Positions 54,801 through 60,996 of a stretch of 64,000 nucleotides of DNA are shown piece by piece. The notes under the pieces are model-generated. The model was not told where the DNA came from. It saw nothing but the letters and a program-made list of their open reading frames with translations, and did no database searches. Within the stretch, counting starts at the first letter, position 1. The number at the start of each line of letters is the position of its first letter. The DNA comes from Rhodothermales bacterium (lineage in GTDB: Bacteria > Bacteroidota > Rhodothermia > Rhodothermales > UBA10348). The stretch is taken from assembly GCA_040221055.1 (NCBI GenBank), contig JAVJVN010000014.1, positions 458,500-522,499 on the forward strand. Reading direction: 5' to 3'. The position numbers and the translations under genes were made by a program.

Positions 54801-56157
54801 CCTGACGACCGCCTACGTCACGGACATGACCTTCAACGTGGTGGAAGAGTCGTTCGCGCGGACCGACGGCGCCCGTGCGGTCATCAGTGAGGCGTTCCGC
54901 AAGACGAACGCCAAGTGGTTCAGCTTTGAAAAACCGGCCACCGAGTTGGCGAAGGACCTGGCCCTGACGTGGGGGCAGGGCATCATCGGCGGTACGTTGG
55001 GCACGGCCGCGGTGGTAGCCGTCAAGGTCGGGGAGGGGCTGTTCAACTGGTTCGCGGCCATTGCCTGCGGCGGGGACCGCTATGTGAACGGTCGCCAGAC
55101 CATCAGCGCCTGCATTGACAAGCCGGTCGAAAAGGTTACCTCATGGGATCCCAACGAAAAGGTCGGGCCTACGGGATACGGTCCGGGCGGGCATATGACC
55201 AGCGCCCAGCGCATGACCTATCAGATCCTGTTCGAGAACAAGGCCGAAGCCACGGCACCGGCGTGGAAGATCGTGATTGACGATACGCTGTCCGCCGCTT
55301 TCGATGCCAGCACGGCGCGGTTCGAAGGCGCGTCGCATGAGGGGTTCTCCTTCACCGTCGACGGCCAGGCCCTGCATTGGGAAATCACGGGCATTGAGCT
55401 GCCGCCGAACGTAACGCCTCCCGAAGGCGAGGGATACGTCTCCTTCTCGGTCGAAACCGTTCCGGGACTGGCCTCGGGCACCCCGCTCGAAAACCGGGCC
55501 GTCATCGTGTTCGATTTCAACCCGCCCATCATGACCAATACGTTCGTGAACACGCTGGACTTCCAGCCGCCCGTGACCACCATGGAGCCGCTGCCGGCCA
55601 CGGTGACCGGCGGGGAACTGGTGGTCCGCTGGACCGCGACGGACGGTGACGGTGAATCGGGGGTGCACTCCACGAACCTGTTCATGTCGGTGGATGGCGG
55701 TGCCTTCCAGTCGGTGGGCGCCACGACGCCCGGTTCAGGCGCCACGTCCATGGCGGTTCCGGTTTCACCCCTGCATGAGTACCGGTTCTACGCCCTGTCG
55801 AAGGACCACGTAGGTAACGTGGAAACCGTGCGTCCGGCGCTGGCCACGGTCAGCGTGGTGAGCGGCGTGGCAACAGACAGCGGTGAGCAGCCCATTGAAT
55901 TCGCGCTCGGACAGGCGTGGCCGAACCCGTTCAATGCCATGACCTCCATTGCCTACTCGGTGCCCGAAAGCGGTCGCACGCGCCTGGTCGTGTACGATGC
56001 CGTCGGCCGTCGCGTAGCCACGCTGGTGGACGGCGAGGTCCTGCCGGGCCGGTACAGTGTGCGCTGGGATGCCGGCAACGTCGCCAGCGGCGTCTACTTC
56101 TACCGCCTCACCCAGGGCTCGCGCGCCGAGTCCCGCCCGGTGGTGTTGTTGAAGTAG
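51874..56157 (+). CDS. Giant secreted T9SS protein with 169-residue repeats
   Basis: The 1427-residue protein has a signal peptide (to about ARAQI, 29). Residues about 92-655 are three exact-length 169-residue units plus a partial fourth, each with SNWW-YLRI, NMGRDNVFEG-like and GCDCT motifs, suggesting a beta-solenoid or adhesin stalk. The middle (about 800-1200) contains beta-sandwich segments and a hydrophobic stretch (FVPAIGAVVWWAAAGLTTAY). The C-terminus is a T9SS type A sorting domain (LGQAWPNPFNAMTSIAYSVP ... GVYFYRLTQGS). It is probably exported through T9SS and anchored to the surface. Start ATG 51874 fits the signal peptide. Confidence 0.85.
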   Translation: MTRRYSTLPLVSALFIFFSMVWMAPDARAQIQSVPAGGSWTDGATWVGGVVPGPNDHAVVRGTVSVGSNASVGAVTVEAGSILQNAVSTDRTLTVSGNVTNHGIIRNSVSNWWLTLRIGGNLVNNGEWSNYRTYVNGAGDQVMSQAAGMTFATPMTSEKPSGRLVATSGLDFSSSFYMAGDVLDMGGWPLTFRGGGFVDGGVITTMGILTQQAPTRSAAERTRFVGTTTIQQTVNMGRDNVFEGTVIVEGTLQNVSGCDCTTYVEGDVVNNGTVHNSVSNWWNYLRIHGNLTNNGVWSNQRTYLIGTGDQIVTQAAGTTFEGPIESLKESGTIRAGSNLDFSGHLDLNGDPMAMGANTLTFRGSGYVDDGVISMTGDLQQFDALRAATERTRYVGTVTIRQTVNMGRDNVFEGALVVADTLQNIPGCDCTTYVEGDVVNNGTIRNSITNWWNYLRIHGDVTNNGVWTNRRTYLIGAGEQTLTHGAGTTFEGDLESLKTTGFVRAGSDLDLSALFDLNNDSLYTAQHGITVRGTGRVQESHVFMDAFFRQTGTNATAVSDTRFIGTTRIRERVSLGRGVRFAGTVVVEDTLQNVPGCDCTGTVEGHLINEGTIRNSQSNWWLYLNLQGSVTNRGVEWSNRSNYLNGDGMRTWDAPGVTAPMTVNGGNIVLTGDNRMSRFNVTAASGPVVASGARFQVPPGSSGRLLNHGAVYVYEDVSAGGTFGLHLSDFRVAAAAFDSLEVVHHGNQAPYSFSNAVRSYWTIRRVPASATGAIEWMNFGYLDDQLGSNTETELHVFHSEDDGRTWRQISSEGNVERHPESNYLRVHSVPSSGLFALSSDPDMITVLPSVITSVIGRDQIRLGPPNRYTIHYANNSDVPTGDMIMMLHVNRNIHIDHIEPSAPEGVKADWLYPEDFAIYGDSTVAPPDTVAFLILQSMAPREERSFDVVLTAYPDGYGKGIVFVPAIGAVVWWAAAGLTTAYVTDMTFNVVEESFARTDGARAVISEAFRKTNAKWFSFEKPATELAKDLALTWGQGIIGGTLGTAAVVAVKVGEGLFNWFAAIACGGDRYVNGRQTISACIDKPVEKVTSWDPNEKVGPTGYGPGGHMTSAQRMTYQILFENKAEATAPAWKIVIDDTLSAAFDASTARFEGASHEGFSFTVDGQALHWEITGIELPPNVTPPEGEGYVSFSVETVPGLASGTPLENRAVIVFDFNPPIMTNTFVNTLDFQPPVTTMEPLPATVTGGELVVRWTATDGDGESGVHSTNLFMSVDGGAFQSVGATTPGSGATSMAVPVSPLHEYRFYALSKDHVGNVETVRPALATVSVVSGVATDSGEQPIEFALGQAWPNPFNAMTSIAYSVPESGRTRLVVYDAVGRRVATLVDGEVLPGRYSVRWDAGNVASGVYFYRLTQGSRAESRPVVLLK
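52147..53830 (+). repeat. Three 507-nt coding repeats plus a partial copy
   Basis: Unit boundaries align at 52147, 52654, 53161 and 53668, so each full copy is exactly 507 nt. Units 2 and 3 are the most alike at DNA level, for example around the MGRDNVFEG codons; unit 3 is more divergent in its middle. Every copy ends in GCDCT. The fourth is truncated near 53830. Homologous recombination could change copy number. Confidence 0.9.
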
Positions 56158-56180
56158 GGGAGACGGGGGCTCAGTTGCTT

Positions 56181-56228
56181 TACAAATACGTTTGTATACA
56201 AATACGATTGTATACAAACGTGTTTGTA
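56181..56228. repeat. Three tandem 16-bp dyads (TACAAA-N4-TTTGTA)
   Basis: Three contiguous 16-bp units fill 56181-56228. Each is an inverted repeat of TACAAA around TACG, TACG and CGTG; the second has ATTGTA in place of TTTGTA. The array is itself close to palindromic. It lies between convergent genes: 23 bp after the giant T9SS stop and 21 bp before the stop of the GIY-YIG gene. It could be an operator array, a hairpin at transcript ends or a recombination site. Confidence 0.92.
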
Positions 56229-56249
56229 ATGCAGACGGAAGCGTCAGGT

Positions 56250-56630
56250 CTATCCCTTCCGTTGGCTCTTGATTTCGGGGCTGAGGATCTCCTCAAGGTA
56301 GACCTCAAGCGCAGCGGCCCAGTGGGCGTCGCGTGGATCCGCGGTGATGAGGATGAGCTGGGCACCGTCCATTGATTCCAGCCCGGACATTTTACCCCCC
56401 GTGTTATCCTGGATGTGCTCGAAAGCGCGTTTTCTCGCGTTGGTGAAATGGCGGCCGACCTTGATCACGTTGCTTCCGTCGGTCCAGACATAAACTCCGG
56501 GCCGGTAAACCCGTGGATCATTGGACGTTCGGGCATCGGACGGCTCCAGCACCAGGAACTCAAACTTGTGGGCCAAAGGACCGAACTCGCGGTTGAAGGC
56601 GAGTTTAACGCGTTGTACGGCCGTATTCAT
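56250..56630 (-). CDS. GIY-YIG-like nuclease candidate
   Basis: The 126-residue protein matches the GIY-YIG core: GVYVW at 45-49 for the first motif, IKVG at 56-59 for the second, then RHFTNARKRAFEHI with a basic helix, and E109 (ALEVYLEE) as the metal-binding Glu. These are short, single-domain endonucleases when alone. The start ATG 56630 overlaps the stop of the upstream unknown gene (ATGA). It is the last gene of a three-gene cassette of lower GC than its surroundings. The call rests on spaced motifs, so it is moderately secure. Confidence 0.65.
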   Translation of the reverse strand: MNTAVQRVKLAFNREFGPLAHKFEFLVLEPSDARTSNDPRVYRPGVYVWTDGSNVIKVGRHFTNARKRAFEHIQDNTGGKMSGLESMDGAQLILITADPRDAHWAAALEVYLEEILSPEIKSQRKG

Positions 56631-57343
56631 GTCATTGCTCGTTTGGCAAGAACTTCTGCCTGCGAGAAAAGCGCCATTTCCAGATCGTATAAGCGGAAAT
56701 CGCGCGATGTATAGGTTCCAAGCAAGCGCAGGTAGTCGCCATAGGCTTTATCCCGCACAATCCGTCTCCAGGTGTGGGGAGCAGAGCACAGTTTTTTGAC
56801 GGCGAATTCCGGGCGCGTTGAAAACCCACGCTTCCGTGATTGACTCCAGTCTCCCGTGGTCTTGTTTCGACCGGGCACGTACGGAAACGCCAGTCCACCC
56901 GTGACACCCGACAGCAATTGAATTGCATTCAAACTGACCGCCACTCTGGCATCATAAATGGCGTGGGAGTGAGGGTCTGCAATGGCCAGTACCTTGGAAA
57001 AGCTGGCAATTCCCTGAAGTGGTGTCTCTGGTCTACTGCTGGACATGCGCACCAGGTAACCATCAAGTGTGGCGGGCTTGTTACCACGGATGCCGCCCCA
57101 ATCCTTGACTATCCATTCCAAAAGTTCGCGTCGACGATCTGGATTGCGTTGCCAGTGTTCATTCAAGGCATGTTTCAGGGCAACGTTTCGCTCATACGAA
57201 TTGCGTCCAGCAACATTGTTCACAAATGTGGCACTTGATAGAGGGATGTCCCAATCATACGTGTCGGGAAGAGCCGGTACGCCGAGCCCGGAAAACAGTC
57301 CTTGGCCATGGAAAAACTTGTGGAACGCGTCGTGATGAGTCAT
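56627..57343 (-). CDS. Unknown protein with a helix-hairpin-helix glycosylase-like motif
   Basis: No family is recognised with certainty. The 238-residue protein contains SFSKVLAIADPHSHAIYDAR (114-133), a segment resembling the part of HhH-type DNA glycosylase (OGG-fold) proteins that reads SK-...-PIYDSRV. The N-terminal half is hydrophilic and helical, and the C-terminal part is basic. If the resemblance holds it could bind or excise modified bases. ATG 57343 overlaps the upstream stop (ATGA), and its own stop overlaps the GIY-YIG start, so it is the middle gene of the cassette. Confidence 0.5.
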   Translation of the reverse strand: MTHHDAFHKFFHGQGLFSGLGVPALPDTYDWDIPLSSATFVNNVAGRNSYERNVALKHALNEHWQRNPDRRRELLEWIVKDWGGIRGNKPATLDGYLVRMSSSRPETPLQGIASFSKVLAIADPHSHAIYDARVAVSLNAIQLLSGVTGGLAFPYVPGRNKTTGDWSQSRKRGFSTRPEFAVKKLCSAPHTWRRIVRDKAYGDYLRLLGTYTSRDFRLYDLEMALFSQAEVLAKRAMT

Positions 57344-57903
57344 TTCATAAAATTGGTTGAAGGAATGCGTATTCCGTCCTGAATACCTGCAGGATCCGCC
57401 CATCTCCAGCCGCAATAAACGCCTTTCTCATTATAGTAGTCATGATGTTCTCCGTACTTGCGGATGGATGAGACCCGAGTATAGCCATTGTGTTCTTCCG
57501 CGTAGCAAGGCTCGTCGAGTCGTGGAGAAGAAAGCGCGTAACAGGTTCCATAGATTGCCCGGTACACGTCTTTCTTTCTGACAGCTTTGCTTAATCTGAT
57601 TCGGAATACTGGCGCAGGGTATCCTTCCAAGCGACCCTTCAAGACACGCAAGCCGAATTCAGCATCGGGAAAATCATCTTCCTGAAAGTTCAGAATGCCG
57701 TCATACAGGACCTCGATCTCTACAATTGTGGCATCCTGGCTGTCCTCTTCTTCCATTTCCCAAGCATTCCAGACAATGCTCAAGCTCAAATTATCACGCA
57801 GGTGACGCAACTCTTCAGTCGTGAAGTCATCCAGGATGCAGTCCCACTTGCGCATGGGTATCCGGATGATGAATTGATCGGATCGGCGCAGTTTCTTGCT
57901 CAT
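57340..57903 (-). CDS. Unknown protein, first gene of the three-gene cassette
   Basis: The 187-residue protein starts MSKKLRRSDQFIIRIPMRKW and has an acidic middle (WEMEEEDSQDATIVEIEVLYDG), a mixed alpha/beta core and a Cys- and Tyr-containing C-terminal third (CYALSSPRLDEPCYAEEHNG, HHDYYNEKGVYCGWRW). No homologue is recognised. Codon choice is more AT-rich than in the housekeeping part of the window. It is translationally coupled to the two genes after it, and 42 bp separate it from the PEGA lipoprotein stop. Confidence 0.55.
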   Translation of the reverse strand: MSKKLRRSDQFIIRIPMRKWDCILDDFTTEELRHLRDNLSLSIVWNAWEMEEEDSQDATIVEIEVLYDGILNFQEDDFPDAEFGLRVLKGRLEGYPAPVFRIRLSKAVRKKDVYRAIYGTCYALSSPRLDEPCYAEEHNGYTRVSSIRKYGEHHDYYNEKGVYCGWRWADPAGIQDGIRIPSTNFMK

Positions 57904-57944
57904 GGGTCAGAGGTCTTGGACAGGAAGAGTACCGGCGGTTTTCA

Positions 57945-58412
57945 TCAGCGGACTTTCTCAAGCTGTCCAATCTTCTCCCAATCTGGATTGGCCTTCAGGA
58001 CGACGGCAATCATCATAATGTCGTTGCCGGGAGCCATGCTGCTGGCCAAGCGCATATCGGCGGTAATCTGATCGGGAGTGAGCTTGTACATGCCGCCAGC
58101 TGCAGCATCGACCACCAGACCGGGCAGACCGCCGAAAACAAGGTTGCCCCACACCCAGCCGCTGGTCTTGCGCGTCAATGTGGTCTCGAACAGCTGATAC
58201 CCATCCAACTCAATCTGGATGAAGTGGGTGCTTTTTCGTTTAAGATCGAGAACGGCGGGCGTCGTTCCCATCTGTTGACCGTTGACCTTGATGGTGGCCT
58301 GGCTCGGCGTGCTTGATATGCCTATATCCTGCGTGGTGCCCTGCATGATGGTTCCGCAACCGAAAAGGAGGAAGGCCGAAAGGAGGGAGACGGAAAAGCG
58401 TGTCATGGTCAT
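57945..58412 (-). CDS. PEGA-domain lipoprotein
   Basis: The 155-residue protein has a lipobox (FLLFGC, C19) and a PEGA domain (GISSTPSQATIKVNGQQMG, THFIQIELDGYQLFE). The C-terminal 60 residues are hydrophobic with charged ends (GWVWGNLVFGGLPGLVVDAA, typical of small outer-membrane lipoproteins). PEGA domains are beta sandwiches of surface or periplasmic proteins. ATG 58412 gives the signal; ATG 58406 is close behind. It is preceded by a copy of the 23-bp dispersed motif 50 bp upstream. Confidence 0.78.
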   Translation of the reverse strand: MTMTRFSVSLLSAFLLFGCGTIMQGTTQDIGISSTPSQATIKVNGQQMGTTPAVLDLKRKSTHFIQIELDGYQLFETTLTRKTSGWVWGNLVFGGLPGLVVDAAAGGMYKLTPDQITADMRLASSMAPGNDIMMIAVVLKANPDWEKIGQLEKVR

Positions 58413-58727
58413 GACAATGGCCGTGGTTTGGTGAGTGATGAATGCCTAGCGTAAGACCCCGGGTGTGCAGGATGGCTTCACACCAGCGGGCAATTATTGT
58501 TGATGTTTCCAGTTTTCCAGGACAGCACGTCCCTTTCTTGAAAGGCGATATCGCTGCTGGACGCTACGCGTTAATTATGGTATGGTCATTCCAATGAGGC
58601 CGCTTTCCCGATCCGGCGGCCTGGGACGCCGAATAAACAGCGCTCCGATCCATCCCTTTACTTCCGGTCATAATGCCTTCGTCCGGTGGAAAGAGGTACG
58701 TCTTGGTGGTTTTCGGAGCACTGACGT
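58413..58727. other. Gene-free interval between PEGA lipoprotein and nuclease cassette
   Basis: This 315-bp stretch holds no convincing gene. It contains one copy of the dispersed 23-bp motif (58462-58484) and a 7-bp stem, AGGCCGC (58597-58603) with GCGGCCT (58616-58622), around a 12-nt loop and without a T-run. A short plus-strand open frame starting at 58582 lacks any family feature. Confidence 0.6.
58462..58484 (-). repeat. Dispersed 23-bp hairpin motif, copy A
   Basis: On the minus strand this is GGTGTG, an 11-nt spacer AAGCCATCCTG and CACACC, so the ends are inverted. Related copies lie at 60397-60419 and 60937-60959. It is 50 bp upstream of the PEGA lipoprotein start and in the same orientation as that gene. 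Confidence 0.7.
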
Positions 58728-59318
58728 CTATGACGCACTGAGAAGGTGCGCTGCTCTCAGACTTGGGCGCGTCTGAACTCCGAAGACGCTCCGCTCCTCA
58801 ATTACGTCTCCCAGAGAGGTGCCACAGGCAAATGTGAGGCTTTGTGCCTTTCGAAGAGTGGCTGGGAGCTTGTTATTGATTCCCCGACGGAATTCAACGC
58901 AGCGCTGATTGCTCGTATCAAACAGACGATACAGATCTTCCAGCTGATGTTTCCAGATGAGGAGGCCTCGGGAGGGGTGGAGAAGTTCGTCGACGGTGGG
59001 AACCGAGACGAAGCCCGTATTATCGGTGCAACGTGGTTCTCCGACGAGGAGCGTCAGAAAGTACGTATCCAAAGCGAAGACGAGGTCCCAGAGTCCCCGG
59101 GGATCGCTTTTCGAAATGTGTTCCGACAACACGCAGGGGCCAATTGCAATGGGTGTATCACTCAAATAGCCTTCCAGCACACCGACTTCCAGGTCCGTAT
59201 AGGCGGCATACCCATATTTGAACGACAGAGGATCTTGGATTTCGGGAAAGATGTGCCGAGTCATTTTTGGCTCTTCAGCCGTCTGCCAAACCTGCTCTTT
59301 GATGCTCTTGCCGTTCAC
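58728..59318 (-). CDS. Unknown protein coupled to a PD-(D/E)XK nuclease
   Basis: No family is recognised. The 196-residue protein is mixed in composition, with IFPEIQDPLSFKYGYAAYTD near the N-terminus and a helical middle (LLIWKHQLEDLYRLFDTS). The start is GTG 59318, overlapping the nuclease stop as GTGA; ATG 59264 is an internal alternative. Coupling makes it a likely partner or immunity protein of the nuclease, but that is inference. Its composition is lower in GC than the chromosomal genes. Confidence 0.55.
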   Translation of the reverse strand: MNGKSIKEQVWQTAEEPKMTRHIFPEIQDPLSFKYGYAAYTDLEVGVLEGYLSDTPIAIGPCVLSEHISKSDPRGLWDLVFALDTYFLTLLVGEPRCTDNTGFVSVPTVDELLHPSRGLLIWKHQLEDLYRLFDTSNQRCVEFRRGINNKLPATLRKAQSLTFACGTSLGDVIEERSVFGVQTRPSLRAAHLLSAS

Positions 59319-60304
59319 GGTACCAGAGAGGTTGCTTTAAAAACCTGCTCTGCCGAACGCAGAACTGCGAGTGTGGCTTTCATGTCCAGAACACCAGTGG
59401 AGTCAGTGACCCGGTAGTCGCCTCCCATCAGCGCGACCGTCATCGCCTCGCCGACCCTGCGGCGATCGGGACGAATGACATCGACTCCGTGATCTTCGGC
59501 CGCTCTGAGGAGGTGAGACATCCATTCATCGCGCACCTGTCTCCGGTTCGAGGCCTCATCTACATTTATCTTGAAGACGAGCCTATTCTCCTCAAGCTGC
59601 ATGTATTTGTTCGATGCTCCGTCTCTACGGCCATGCCACCAGAACCCCCAGAAGCCACCCCTCGGATTCGCCACATGTCCCCATTTCCCGTCAATACCAA
59701 GGCGCTGCAGTTCACAGAAGAATCCTTGCCATGCGAACCAATTCCAGGTACTGATCGGGGCGGTTCGGAATGCATTTACCTTGGCATCAAGCTGTTCCAG
59801 ATGGCGACGGAAATCTTGGACAATAGCATTTCCGCATTCTTCTGGATAGGTACTGAGAATGTCGAGCAGTTGCTCCCGCCCGAGAACCTTGTATCCTGAC
59901 TTCTTCACCGTCTCGTAGGAGCCTTGCTCATGGGTTTGTATGTAGACGGGCAGGATGCTGTCTGCTGAGGTGCCCTTTCCGACGAGCGCATTGACATAGC
60001 GAGCAAGTTGATCCGAGTGTTCCGTAGTGCCGACTTTGTCCTCAATGCATATGTGGATATCATCGTTTACCGCGATGAGAACGTCGATATTCTCGTATTG
60101 CCGATTGACTTCCACGCTGGAAAGCTCTGCCGGAAGTGGTCGGTCGTGAAGCCGGAACAGCGTCGCCAGAAATTCACGGCCGAGTGCGGTGAGTTGCTGA
60201 TCATCCGCGTCGTTCTTAGGATCAGCCCACGCGGCAAGCCAGCACAACATGGCATCCTGAGAAAGCTCAGACGTAGCGTAGTGGAACAGGTTGGGTCGGG
60301 TCAT
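59315..60304 (-). CDS. PD-(D/E)XK nuclease family protein (PDDEXK_4-like)
   Basis: The 329-residue protein begins with the family block FHYATSELSQDAMLCWLAAW and carries the nuclease triad D74 (NIDVLIAV) and E88-x-K90 (ICIEDKVGT), with QYENID before it. This matches the PDDEXK_4 group of the PD-(D/E)XK superfamily, seen in restriction and defence islands. The C-terminal half (about 190-329) is unassigned. ATG 60304 is chosen since the conserved N-terminus begins there; ATG 60322 is in frame. A truncated RhuM pseudogene lies immediately upstream. Confidence 0.82.
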   Translation of the reverse strand: MTRPNLFHYATSELSQDAMLCWLAAWADPKNDADDQQLTALGREFLATLFRLHDRPLPAELSSVEVNRQYENIDVLIAVNDDIHICIEDKVGTTEHSDQLARYVNALVGKGTSADSILPVYIQTHEQGSYETVKKSGYKVLGREQLLDILSTYPEECGNAIVQDFRRHLEQLDAKVNAFRTAPISTWNWFAWQGFFCELQRLGIDGKWGHVANPRGGFWGFWWHGRRDGASNKYMQLEENRLVFKINVDEASNRRQVRDEWMSHLLRAAEDHGVDVIRPDRRRVGEAMTVALMGGDYRVTDSTGVLDMKATLAVLRSAEQVFKATSLVP

Positions 60305-60396
60305 TTCGAACGTTCGGTGCATGTGGTACGGGTTAGCGAGAAAGGTCCCTGTTCAAGGTATGTTTTTCAGCAGACTGCAGGCCATAGTAGGGAAGG

Positions 60397-60419
60397 GGTG
60401 TGCAGAATAGCTTCAGACC
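60397..60419 (-). repeat. Dispersed 23-bp hairpin motif, copy B
   Basis: On the minus strand this is GGTCTG, AAGCTATTCTG and CACACC: one mismatch in the arms versus copy A and a few in the spacer. It lies between the truncated end of the RhuM pseudogene and the nuclease gene, 93 bp upstream of ATG 60304, in the same orientation. Confidence 0.7.
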
Positions 60420-60429
60420 ACTCGGAAAA

Positions 60430-60757
60430 TGTGAGGTAACACGTGGGTATTCAGGTCCAGGTTGGGCGGGAATGGATCGGCGTGAAGGTGAACTAAGGAG
60501 CGAGATACCTCGTGGCTCCCATCAATTCGTACTATCCGGATATTCGGGATAGTTGCGTAGGGGCGAGTTCTCCTTCCACCTCAATATTGGATAAGTGCTC
60601 ATTTACAGAAGGAACGACACCTGGAAAAATTCAGCAATCAGTCTCCAGGACAGCCAGACCGTCTGACCTTCAACGCAAAGTGCAGGCGGCTTGCTCAGTC
60701 GCGGAAGCTGATGATCTGTCCTTCGGGCAGGTCTGGTCGTGTTATCGATTCAGCCAT
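60430..60757 (-). pseudogene. RhuM-family gene remnant with frameshifts
   Basis: On the minus strand, ATG 60757 begins a peptide ending QIISFRD at a stop. The family signature then continues in shifted frames: VEGQTVWLSWRLIAEFFQVS, then VNEHLSNIEVEGELAP, then RIVRIDGSHEVSRSLVHLH and NLDLN. These segments line up in order with RhuM-type proteins (EGxTVWLxQxQMAELFQ, NIxxHIxNIFxEGEL, VRxEGxREVxRxxxHYNLDM). At least three frame changes separate them, and the homology fades near 60430, so it is a truncated pseudogene. RhuM proteins occur in mobile islands. No intact gene covers 60323-60996. Confidence 0.72.
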
Positions 60758-60996
60758 CTACTAATCTCTTCTCCAATCCACAAATGAAACCCGCGAAAGA
60801 ATAAGCGCCTTTCCGAATTGGGACACGGGCCGTGTTTATACTGATACGTACCGCGTCTCCACGTCACGTGCTCCTTGCCAAGTAATAGGGTGTGGGTCAC
60901 GTAAACGGGGACGAGATGACGTAAATGACAGGTCCAGGTGTGAAGCCGCATTGCACACATGTGCTTGTACGTTCGTGCCAACAAACCGAACAAGCC
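60758..60996. other. Leader region of the second T9SS gene
   Basis: This 239-bp stretch has no gene I can support. It contains a dyad CACGG-G-CCGTG near 60825-60835, TATACT near 60838 and the third dispersed motif. A promoter for the T9SS gene is likely here, but no -35/-10 pair is convincing. Confidence 0.4.
60937..60959 (+). repeat. Dispersed 23-bp hairpin motif, copy C
   Basis: On the plus strand this is GGTGTG, AAGCCGCATTG and CACACA, matching copy A at 18 of 23 positions. It is 37 bp upstream of ATG 60997 and in the same orientation as that gene, as copies A and B are for theirs. Confidence 0.7.

Noticed and set aside
56181..56228. CRISPR array
   Set aside because: Units are contiguous with no spacers, only three copies, and no cas genes are in the window.
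56181..56228. Ordinary intrinsic terminator
   Set aside because: The stems are AT-rich and repeated three times, with no T-run on either strand.
60512..60787. A 91-codon plus-strand frame as a gene
   Set aside because: It has no family or signal, and the opposite strand carries the RhuM remnant.
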